NCBI GenBank assembly: GCA_014155875.1
Contig: JACEFZ010011660.1
Span: 100,025-164,024 of the forward strand
Direction of reading: 5' to 3'
From: Cepaea nemoralis
Taxonomy: Eukaryota; Mollusca; Gastropoda; Stylommatophora; Helicidae
DNA length: 64,000 nucleotides
The notes below the pieces were generated by a model. It saw only the letters and a list, made by a program, of their open reading frames with translations, was not told the DNA's origin and made no database searches. The number at the start of each line of letters is the position of its first letter. The first letter of the stretch is position 1. The position numbers and the translations under genes were made by a program. Shown piece after piece: positions 24,901 to 36,900 of the stretch.

Positions 24901-27900
24901 CTTTAAAGGATTTTAAAGGCGAGAGGATAGACTTCAGAAGAAGGATATAATGCACTCTTTAAATAAATTGTTCTCTTTAAATATAATCTTTAAATCATAG
25001 GAGTCTCTGTGGTGAAGTGGTCAAGCCGTTTGGCTCGTGCTCCGAAGGTTGTGGGTTTGATTCCGGGCCGCACCCTTCAGTTTACGAGTTAAATGTTTCG
25101 GAGACTCCTGTGGGTCGTCACTAAAAGCTACGGAGTTCGTGCTTTGTGCGACGCTTTCCGTGCTGCGGAAAGAGACCGAGCCATATGGGATAAAACCCGG
25201 TGCAATGAAGTCGACCCTGTCGACTTTTAAGCGACTTTAAGCACTCTTTAAAATGCTCTTTGTAAATTAATATTGATTTCTCCAAAGTTGTTCTTGATAC
25301 CATCACTCCATCTTGTACGTGGTAGTAGGCATTCTTGTGTGGTGGCCAAGCCATTTAATCTGTTGTTCTTTAATGATTCATTTCAGACCTAATAATTTTC
25401 TAATCTCTTCAGTTACTCCCCCAGGCTCTTATAAGGCATCTCATCTCCTGTTGTTTTGATTCTGCAATCAGCTGCAGTAAGCCTCCATTTCCAATTCAAA
25501 ATAAGCTGCACAGAATACGTTTAGAGCAACCAAATTTGGTAATCTACTGCAAATGGTGGAGATATGTTTTTAAAAAATTTACACTATATAAAGCATCCAG
25601 GTAGTATTTTGTAAAATATACTGTCCTGTAGATAGTTCTATAGTAATGTTTGGCTTTTGTGGAGTTTATGTCCAAGCCAAAACTAGTATGCTATTACATC
25701 AAGTTTAACAATAGATATTTATATCTATAGCATCAATATAAGCATAATAAGAGGATAGCATCAGTGTAGTGAACTGGTCACCACACCTAATAATGACATA
25801 AGCTATTATATGCACAGTACAATATCCATTGCATTTAACTATTGCTATGGTAGTAAATGCTTATATGAGGCCTGTATAATTTTTATGCTGTACTATAATT
25901 TACAACTCTTCTACTTACGTGACTTTCTGAGGACATATCAGGGCAAAGGAAGTCAATGTCATCAATGAAAATTAAACACGGGGTTAGGCTTCTAGCTCTC
26001 TTGAAAAGAACACGTATATTGTCTTCACTTTGTCCAATCATCTGTAGAACAATACAACACAATCCAATGACCAAATATAATGTAATTCTGGTGAATACAG
26101 ACCAGAACAGTTTCTTTTATAAATATATGGTCTTCATGAACAAAATACACACGATAGTAACATGAAGTAATAATAAAAAGTAACTAATTTAAAAATACAA
26201 AAATGTGAGATAACAATATAAGGGAAAATATTTAACCAAGCTGACAAATTTAAATACCTAAGGCAATTATAACATCAGATGAAAGATGCATTACAGAGAT
26301 TAAGAGTAGAAAAGGCCAAGCGAAAGATGCATTTAAGAAAATGAAAAGTAGCTAATGCAATAAATCATTATCACTGAATGTAAGAAAGAGAGTCCTGAAA
26401 TATTATACAGAATCTGTTTTCCTATCTGGCAGGGAACCATGGAATGTTAATGAACAAATTAGGAAAAACTTGGAAGCAACGGAGATGTGGTTCCTGAAAT
26501 GAATGTTCTGAACACCTAGGACTGCCAAAGTAACTAACAGCCTAGACGACGATAATGAAACTAAAACATTTTATACAACAATAATAAAGAGACCCAATGC
26601 TTTCTTTAGTCGTGAGAAGAGAGGCATTGGAAAATATTGGGATAAAACTGGAAAAATCAGTGAGAAACGAGGCAGACCAAGACAAATTATGGTGGATGGA
26701 CTGAGACGGTGGCATGCATCCAAAGCACCAAGGACTGAGATCTGTGGAAAAAACATGAATTCCCCCATCAGCTGGAAAAGGCAAATGATGATGATGAACT
26801 AATTTAAGTCCAAGTAAATCATCATATGTTGATTGGTTACCCCATCTTCTGTCTGCATTTTCTATTATGCCTTTCAGCATCTGGTTGAGGGTAGCTTTCT
26901 GAAAAGTTTTTGTGTCAAGAATGATGGTTATTGCTTCTGCAATCCTACAATACAACACTGGCAGTGTACGCTTTCTTGGTCTTTCCGCTTTATATAAATA
27001 TCAATGCTGTTTGCAGAGTGCAGTTTCTGGAGATCATGTTAGGTGACTGAACCATCTTACCCACAACCCAGAATCCATTGGTGTCATTTTGCTTAATAAA
27101 CCTAAATTTTAAACAAGCCTTAAAAGTCGAGAGGATCCACTTCATTGCACTGGGTTTTATCCCATATGGCGTGGTCTCTTTCCACCAGGCGGCCTGCCGA
27201 AAGCGTTGCACAAAGCATGAACACTGTAGCTCCAGCGACAACCCCCAGGAATCTCTGAGAAAAATGCACTTGTGAACTGAAAGCACTGAATCGAACCCAC
27301 ATCCTTTGGAGTGTGAGGCAGATGGCACAAATTTAACTTTTATTTTTAGTTAACCTAAATGCACACACTTTTGAGTACATGTAGCATGGATCTGTAAGCA
27401 GTTAATGTTAATGTGCTTAATTCTTCAGAGAAACCTGAATTACCAGTCCAACATGATGATGGGTGAATATATATGTAAATTATCTTTACTTCACAGGATA
27501 AAACATAAACAATATGAGGTTACCTGTGAAACTGTCAACACTGAGCTAGTGCTTGTAAAGATGAGTTGACAAGATGCTATAATAAAATTTAGGGTCTGAA
27601 AAAACATTCTAGTCATGTCAGATGACTTGAAGAATGAGGCAAACACGACTAAATGAATAGTTTTTGAATGACTCTTGTTAAACAGAACAGGAGAAAATAA
27701 AATGTAGATTAAAGAGACTTTAGTGTGTCCCTATTCTCTTTTGTTCCTTGCTAACTGCTCCACTCTGCATCATTACTGATCTAATCACCCGGGATGAGCG
27801 CTAGCATTCAGATTACAGTGTGAGTGTAAGTAACATAAAGAACCCCATTTCATGCCATGAAACACATTGGGTATATGGTGCTAGCCCTGTATGTTCAGAC

Positions 27901-30900
27901 CAACCGGCACTCTGTGGCTGATGTGGTCAATATCTTACTAGTCCTGTATGTTCAGACCAACTGGCAATATCCAACACAAGATGGGCAGCAAAGTGTGCTA
28001 GAGATCAATGGGGCAATATCCAACACAAGATGGGCAGGAAAGTGTGCTAGAGATCATTGGGGCAATATCCAACACAAGATGGGCAGGAAAGTGTGCTAGA
28101 GATCATTGGGGCAATATCCAACACAAGATGGGCAGGAAAGTGTGCTAGAGATCATTAGGGCAATATCCAACACAAGATGGGCAGAAAAGTGTGCTAGAGA
28201 TCATTGGGAAAATATCCAACACAAGATGGGCAGGAAGTGTGCTAGAGATCATTGGGGCAATATCCAACACAAGATGGGCAGAAAAGTGTGCTAGAGATCA
28301 TTGGGGCAATATCACACAAGATGGGCAGGAAAGTGTGCTAGAGATCATTAGGGCAATATCCAACACAAGATGGGCAGAAAAGTGTGCTAGAGATCATTGG
28401 GGCAATATCCAACACAAGATGGGCAGGAAAGTGTGCTAGAGATCATTGGGGCAATATCCAACACAAGATGGGCAGAAAAGTGTGCTAGAGATCATTGGGG
28501 CAATATCACACAAGATGGGCAGAAAAGTGTGCTAGAGATCATTAGGGCAATATCCAACACAAGATGGGCAGAAAAGTGTGCTAGAGATCATTGGGGCAAT
28601 ATCCAACACAAGATGGGCAGAAAAGTGTGCTAGAGATCATTGGGGCAATATCCAACACAAGATGGGCAGAAAAGTGTGCTAGAGATCATTGGGGCAATAT
28701 CACACAAGATGGGCAGGAAAGTGTGCTAGAGATCATTAGGGCAATATCCAACACAAGATGGGCAGAAAAGTGTGCTAGAGATCATTGGGGCAATATCCAA
28801 CACAAGATGGGCAGAAAAGTGTGCTAGAGATCATTGAGGCAATATCACACAAGATGGGCAGGAAAGTGTGCTAGAGATCATTGGGGCAATATCCAACACA
28901 AGATGGGCAGGAAAGTGTGCTAGAGATCATTGGGACAATATCCAACACAAGATGGGCAGGAAAGTGTGCTAGAGATCATTGGGACAATATCCAACACAAG
29001 ATGGGCAGAAAAGTGTGCTAGAGATCATTGGGGCAATATCCAACACAAGATGGGCAGGAAAGTGTGCTAGAGATCATTGGGGCAATATCCAACACAAGAT
29101 GGGCAGAAAAGTGTGCTAGAGATCATTGGGGCAATATCACACAAGATGGGCAGGAAAGTGTGCTAGAGATCATTAGGGCAATATCCAACACAAGATGGGC
29201 AGAAAAGTGTGCTAGAGATCATTGGGGCAATATCCAACACAAGATGGGCAGAAAAGTGTGCTAGAGATCATTGGGGCAATATCACACAAGATGGGCAGGA
29301 AAGTGTGCTAGAGATCATTGGGGCAATATCCAAACACAAGATGGGGCAGAAAAGTGTGCTAGAGATCATTGGGGCAATATCCAACACAAGATGGGCAGGA
29401 AAGTGTGCTAGAGATCATTGGGGCAATATCCAACACAAGATGGGCAGAAAAGTGTGCTAGAGATCATTGGGGCAATATCGACACAAGATGGGCAGAAAAG
29501 TGTGCTAGAGATCATTAGGGCATATCCAACACAAGATGGTCAGAAAAGTGTGCTAGAGATCATTGGGGCAATATCCAACACAAGATGGTGCAGGAAGAGT
29601 GTGCTAGAGATCATTGGGGCAATATCCAACACAAGATGGGCAGGAAAAGTGTGCTAGAGATCATTGGGGCAATATCACACAAGATGGGCAGGAAAGTGTG
29701 CTAGAGAGTCATTAGGGCAATATCCAACACAAGATGGGCAGAAACGTGTGCTAGAGATCATTGTGGCAATCTCAACACCAGATGGGCAGTGAAAAGTGTT
29801 GCTAGCGATTCATTGGGGCAATATCACACAAGATGGGCAGGAAAGTGTGCTATGAGATCATTGGGGCAATATCCAACCATAAGATGGGCAGGAAAGTGTG
29901 CTATGAGATCATTGTGGACAATATCCAACACAAGATGGGCAGGGAAAGTGTTGTGCTAGAGATTCATTGGGACCATATCCAACACAAGAATGGGCAGGAA
30001 AGTTGTGCTAGAGATCATTGGGACAATAGTCCAACACAAGATGGGCAGGAAGTGAAAGTGTGCTAGAGATCATTGGGACAATATCCAAAACACAAGATGG
30101 GCAGAAAAGTGTGCTAGAGATCATTGGGGCAATATCCAACACAAGATGGCAGAAAAGTGTGCTAGAGGAATCATTAGGGCAATATCAACACAAGGATGGG
30201 CAGGAAAGTGTGCTAGAGATCATTGGGGCAATATCCAACACAAGATGGGCAGGAAAGTGTGCTAGAGATCATTGGGGCAATATTCCAACACAAGATGGGC
30301 AGGAAGTGTGCTAGAGATCATTGGGACATATCAACACAAGATGGGCAGGAAAGTGTGCTAGAGAGTCATTGGGACAATATACCAACACAAGATGGGCAGG
30401 AAAGTGTGCTAGAGATCATTGGGGACAATATCCAACACAAGATGGGCAGGAAAAGTGTGCTAGAGATCATAGGGGCAATATCCACACAAGATGGGCAGGA
30501 AAGTGTGCTAGAGATCACTTGGGGCAACTATCCAACCACAAGATGGGCAGGAAAGTGTGCTAGAGATCCATTAGGGGACAATATCCACACAAGATGGGCA
30601 GGAAAGTGTGCTAGAGATCATTGGGGCAATATCCAACACAAGATGGGCAGGAAAGTGTGCTAGAGATCATTGGGGCAATATCCAACACAAGATGGGCAGG
30701 AAAGTGTGCTAGAGATCATTGGGGCAATATCCAACACAAGATGGGCAGGAAAGTGGGCTAGAGATCATTGGGGCAATATCCAACACAAGATGGACAGGAA
30801 AGTATGCTAGAGGTCAGTAGGGAAAATATCCAACACAAAACTGGATTTATCGAGGTCAGTTGTTCCTGGTTCAGTTCCTACCACGGTTTAATCTCCTTAG

Positions 30901-33900
30901 TATAAGTAGGTAACATTTACCCAAAGCACACTTTATACAACATCAAAGACAAACCTTGCTCAACAGTTCATCTCCTCTAACATACAGTAGATTCATTTCA
31001 AAATCATTGGCGATTGCCTGTTTGGGGAGATATAGATTATTAATTGCAAAATTACTAAATTTCATTGTTAGCGATTACATAACAATCATGAACATCAACT
31101 GATAACCATTGGCATGGACACAGAATGACATGAAGGATATTTACTTATTGACAGATTTAGACTGTATTATACTGGCACCTTGCCAGACGATTGTTATATT
31201 GTGCTTCAAAATAGGCATAATAACTACAACCCATGGTGGTAGTGAATATCAGTCCAATTTGTGCAGTAAATATTTGTCCACAATGGATGCATGTGAACAC
31301 ATGGTATTTCCATCATCACATGTCATTTGATGTCTCAAATGCTTAGCGTGTGACCTATCTGCAAACATTTTTCTCCTTTGTCCTTATTGCATTTCTGATC
31401 TTTGCCCTCCATACAATGCGATCAGCGGCAACTTGCACCCAAGGTGCAATATCAATTTTGTATCATAGTAGAGGCCGACCACGAGATCTTTTACCCATCT
31501 GTAATTCACCACACAAAAAAAAGATGTCCGATGGTATTCTACCATCGTCCATCCTCCTAATATGTCCTATCCAAGTCTACGAAGACTGAGCATGAAACAA
31601 ACCATCACACAACCTGACCTTTCCAATACTTCGGTATTTGTGATTTTATCTTGTCAAGTATTCTTTGAAGGCACTGCATATGAAAGCTGTTTCTCTTGGT
31701 GTGAGTAATTTAACCAAGCTTCACTGCCATAAATAAGAGCACTTAGGACAGAGGTTTGATAGACAGGGTTTTGTTCAGATTTATACTACATATGTGATAA
31801 TGAAATAATCCTCAGGTAACTGATCTACAGCTGGCATCAGTGATCACTACTCTCCAATTTTCTCTGTCATCTTATATTTTGATCAAGTTAGTGTTCCTTA
31901 TATTATTATTAGTTGCCCAGCTGTTTAAGTTTTACACATACACCTTTCTTCATCTTCCTCTGCCACTCTTGTCTAGTGTTTTCTATATACGACTAATTTT
32001 TCAATTCCACCTCATCTGTTTACATGCTCCATAAATGACACCTGTCTTTTACTTACGGTTTTGATAAGTGATCTTGTAATTCTTCCAGCCCTCAATACCT
32101 CAGCATTTATTTTCTTCTTCTTACACAATAGTCTCAGCATTCTTCTCAAAATTGTCTTCATTATTTCATTACTCATTGACCAGCATGTATTTCCATACAA
32201 ATTAACAGACCACAAACTATTCAGTAAGTGCAGCTTTGTACATGTGGTATTTCTTTTTGATACTACACTGCTCATTGTTATAGAAGAATCTTTGCTTATG
32301 GCAATTTGTATAAATTTCTCTCTTCGTCAGATCTTATATGCTTAGATATTGAAAATGACCGGCCTGTTTGATATTTATGCCTTTCGAGCGTGTGCAGTCA
32401 GTATTTCTGGCGAAGGGGTTAGTGAAATGCAGTTTGACAATTCCCCAAAATACTGAGTCAGGAGTTCGAAATCATCATCGGCTGATTTGCAAGAAGACCA
32501 TTTTGCATTGATTCTTATAGAATCAGTCATTCTAAAAGCAATGGCAAACTACTACACCTAAAATTGCCCAGTAGATCACAAACAGCCAATAAATGCTGGG
32601 GTTGATTGCAACATCCTATAAAGGACATGCAACTAACTTTATCTACATAAACAACTTAAGGGAATTGGCAACATGTTGGGGGACTCACAAATCCTATTAC
32701 CATGACGGGGCTTTTAAACAGGAGAAAATAATTCAAAAACATTTGCTTACCATTGCTATTGATGTCTTGCCACAACCAGAAGGTCCATATAGTAGCACTC
32801 TTATTCCCATGGACCCGTACAGTTCTGGTCTTCTCACCTCATCCTGGAAATTCTGTGTAATAATTTTTAACAAATGATAACTGACTCACACACAGTAAAT
32901 GCTGTGTATATACTGAGAACAGTAATTGAGCGTTCTATAGAAGTAAACAAAGATCTATATCTTTGCTTTATTGACTACACAAAGGCTTTCGATAAAGTGA
33001 GACATGTCGACATGATAAGGATGCTTGAAGATCTACAAATTGATGGAAAAGACCTTAGACGTGTAAAAAACATATATTGGAAACAACAAGCTGCCATCAG
33101 AATTGATAACGATGTGAGTCAATATCAGCCTATTAAAAGAGGTGTGAGACAGGGATGTGTATGTGTAATGTCTCCAGATCTTTTTTCCCTGTACAGTGAA
33201 AATATATTCAGAAATATAGAAGATATGGAAGAAATCAATGTTGGGGGATGATACATCAATAACATTAGATATGCAGATGATACAGTCTTGATTGCAGACA
33301 ATGAACAGGACCTGCAAAATTTAGTAGATGTGGTTGTTGCACACAGTGAACAACTAGGGTTAGAATTGAATATTAAGAAGACACAGCTTATGGTCGTCCC
33401 TGGAAAAAAGGAAATACCACAATGTGATATACGAGTAGATGGGTATATTCTTAAACAAGTGAATCGATACTGTTATCTCGGCACAGTCATAACATTTGAT
33501 GGGAGATACCTTGAAGAGATTAGAACAAGAATTGCCATTGCGAAGGTAGCCTTTTGCAAGATGAAAAATATACTGACCAATAAAAAGATATCAATTGAAA
33601 CGAGAAAAAGAGTGTTGAGGTGCTACATAGAACCTATACTTTTGTATGGATGTGAAGCGTGGACAATAAGCAGTCAAGCTGAAAAACAGCTGATGGCTGT
33701 GGAAATGTGGTTTCTGAGGAAAATGCAAAGAATACCATGGACAGACAGAAAAACCAATGAACAAGTCCTTCAAGAAACAAATGAAGATCGTAAACTGATT
33801 AGAGACATTAGACGTAGACAGTCAAAATTTTTGGGCATGTTATGAGAAGAAATGACTTGGAGAACTTGGTGACAACTGGTAAGATCGAAGGGAAGAGACC

Positions 33901-36900
33901 AAGGGGAAGACCGAGAAGTAAATACCTGGATGGCTTGGCCACATGGCATGGTCGAGACAGGAACACGGAGCTGATCCACGACTCTGGTGATCGAGTGAGA
34001 TAGCAGAACATGACCGCCCACGCTTACCGGCATGGCACATGATGGATGGATGGAACTGACTCATATGTAAGCAGGCTCAAAGATGTTATATAAGGTACTT
34101 CAATAGTAAACAATACTGTATCTGAGGGAACTGTTAGGACGCCTCAAAGCAGTTCATCAATTTCAAGTCAATTTAAAGTGTGCAGAATGTTATATTTCTA
34201 CCTTTATTATTCGCTTTAGAAAACACACGTGAAGCATTACTTTCTGACTGACCCTTACATAAATAAAGTAATATATTCTGGGTTTAGCTTTACATATGGT
34301 TATGAGAATCAAACTTTGATCATAATGAAACATTTTGCAGCTTTCACATTAAACCATAAATACATGAGCATGCAAATAAAATCTAACCGTGCATGAGCAG
34401 AAAAAGGGGAGGCCAGCATGACTAAATGGATAAGAGTGCTTTCTTAAACATCCGGTGTGCTGATACTGAGGTGGTGGGTTCAACACCTACACCGGTCAGT
34501 TGGTGGAAAATGTTGACTTCTCGTCCTTGACTAGGGGACGTCAATTATAAGTACCTCTGAAGTCAGACTGGGTTCACCTGATGGCAAAGGACCCTGTTAA
34601 CTGATTCACTGCCATGGGACACTGTATCGTCTTAATGTTATATGTTTCATTTTCCATAACTTCTACAATTTTTATACCCAGTAAATGAAAATTTACACCT
34701 GGAATAGATATGCCTTTTCAACAATACCAGACAAGCCACATGGAGTTTAAAATGTTTTAGAAAAATAGATTGTGAAATGGTCTGTTTTTATTATTTTAGA
34801 AATGGTTTCCTCCAGTTTAGAAATGGTTCCCTCCAGTTTTCGATCTCATTTTAAACAATTTTAGATTATAGTTATTCTAATTTAAAGGAATGTGTGAAAG
34901 ATTCTAAAACTGATAGTATGTGCAGTAATGTAGTTATTGGGTTAAATTATTTCGCACGTGGACATTATGGAAAACACTTTCACTGTTAGGTTTGTTTTCC
35001 ATAATGTTAGTTTAGACTAAACTAAACTAACATTATGGAAAACAAACCTAACAGTGAAAGTTTGTCATCAAATGATGACACACGTCAAATTATGTTTGCT
35101 CTAATGGGCCACGCTTATGCCCCTAAGTTTGCTATGCCTAACACAAATAAGCTGAGGAGTATTTAAATAATTAAATTTAAAAGAATAATAATTATAACTA
35201 AATAGAAATTAGTGTACATATTGTTTCTTTGTACAAATTTGCCTTGTGTGTTCCCGACTTTTTATATTTTTTGTGTGAAAATGATGTGATGAAGATTTAA
35301 TTGTTTTATTGGTGTTAAGGAGCAGTTCTTGTGATATTGGTGAAGAAAAGTGATGTATTTATCATTATTCAGTAAATTTCATTGGGTTATCATCAACGAT
35401 TGAGAAGTAGTACCTTGGTAAGTGGAAATGTTTAATAATTGTCAACCCTGTCTTCAATTTTTTTTTTCACAAAATCTAACATTATTATAAAATATTTCTA
35501 ACCTCTAGCAATACTGACGTGTTCCTTGTGCAATCTCCTTTAATTTGATATATAATACAATACAGCTGCTACCATATTAAGCATTTTTAGATTATTACTG
35601 TGACACACCTCTACTTTCCCATTTTCTGTTTGGTCCATACCCACTTTTTGTTTAGCAGTGAATCAGTTAATAGAGAAAGAGAGAAAGCTAATACACACGC
35701 AAAAATTAGTTAAGTGCACTAGAAGTAGTGTGCATATGTACTACAATTGAGTTTAAAGCAAGCGAACACACACACACACACACAGAAACCCCCCCCCCCC
35801 CCCCCACACCCAAAAAACAGAAAAAGAGATTTACAAATCATTCCATTGGCACCTTGCCATCTTGACAGACGATAGTTTGAAAGGGATGGAGTTATTGCCT
35901 CTCCATAGCACAAAGCCTGGGCTAAAATATAGAGATCATGTGTTGCCCATGCAGCATGATCCCTCTCTCTGCCTGCCTAGTTCACTCCAGAGGAAAGGTA
36001 ACACCTCTACATCTGGAACAAGACAAGCTGCAGAAGCTGCCGGATTAGCAAAGCAATGCTCTAATTGTCCGCCTGTCGGAGCTTCGATCCTAGACCAGCC
36101 GCCAACCAAGGCTTAGGGCCTGGTCTGCCCTGCCATGACACTTTGTCTTTAGGTTGCATTTCCTCGCACCAGGGTAAGGCTTGTACCCTCCCAATTGCGC
36201 TCTTCCGTCCAAAGCCGTTGGCACAATGTGGGGTGTCGGGTTTGGTAAGCGCCGCTAACAGAAAAGCAGGTAGTGCCGTCTACTGTTATACGGTAGCTCA
36301 GTCATATCTGACTAAGACCTGACACATTTACAAATACACATCATTGAAATATAGAAAAAGCCTCACCATAAGATCTAGTTTTAGTACCCTTCGTATGTTG
36401 CCCATCCCTCCGAGATCATCCCAAGTTGTATTAGAAAATACAAACCAATCTTCCCGGTAGAGTGATGGTTTCACTTCTGCCAATGCTTTCTGGTTTGGAG
36501 ATAGCACCATTATAGAGTAATTATTGCTGATTAATAGTTTAGTTGCATGGTTTTTATAAACTCACTTGATATTATAAATGGTAATAGATGGGATATTTAG
36601 TGAGTGATAAAAACTCCACTGCGGAGCAAACACGGCAGGGGGCTTCTGATCATCAGAAGGGAACCCCCCCCCCCCTTTCCCAAGTGTTTCGGCCCATTAT
36701 TCCCTTAACACTCTCTAGGGGCGGGCCTGTCCAGGTCATGACTCCGGGCATCTTTCCCCTGCTGTGTCAGAAAGTTCGGTCATTTTCGTTGTCCTTGTTG
36801 TTGCCCTTAGGTGTTAACATGTCCACTCTCAAGCCTCCCCTCCCTCAGAGAGAAGAGTCTTTGCAGCCTGTGCCTGCCCCTTAGTACTTGTGGCCGTGAG

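Noticed and set aside
25007..25080. tRNA gene
   Set aside because: Box A and box B are present, but the acceptor and anticodon stems do not pair by eye, and the body continues into a sequence repeated at three other places. It is a SINE head.
27857..30663. Series of 60-146-codon frames with repeated LEIIGAISNTRW-type peptides
   Set aside because: Translations of the 49-bp satellite in rotating frames; 49 is not a multiple of three, so they cannot form a conserved protein.
27960..30840. CRISPR-like array
   Set aside because: Units are contiguous with no variable spacers, and the genome is eukaryotic.
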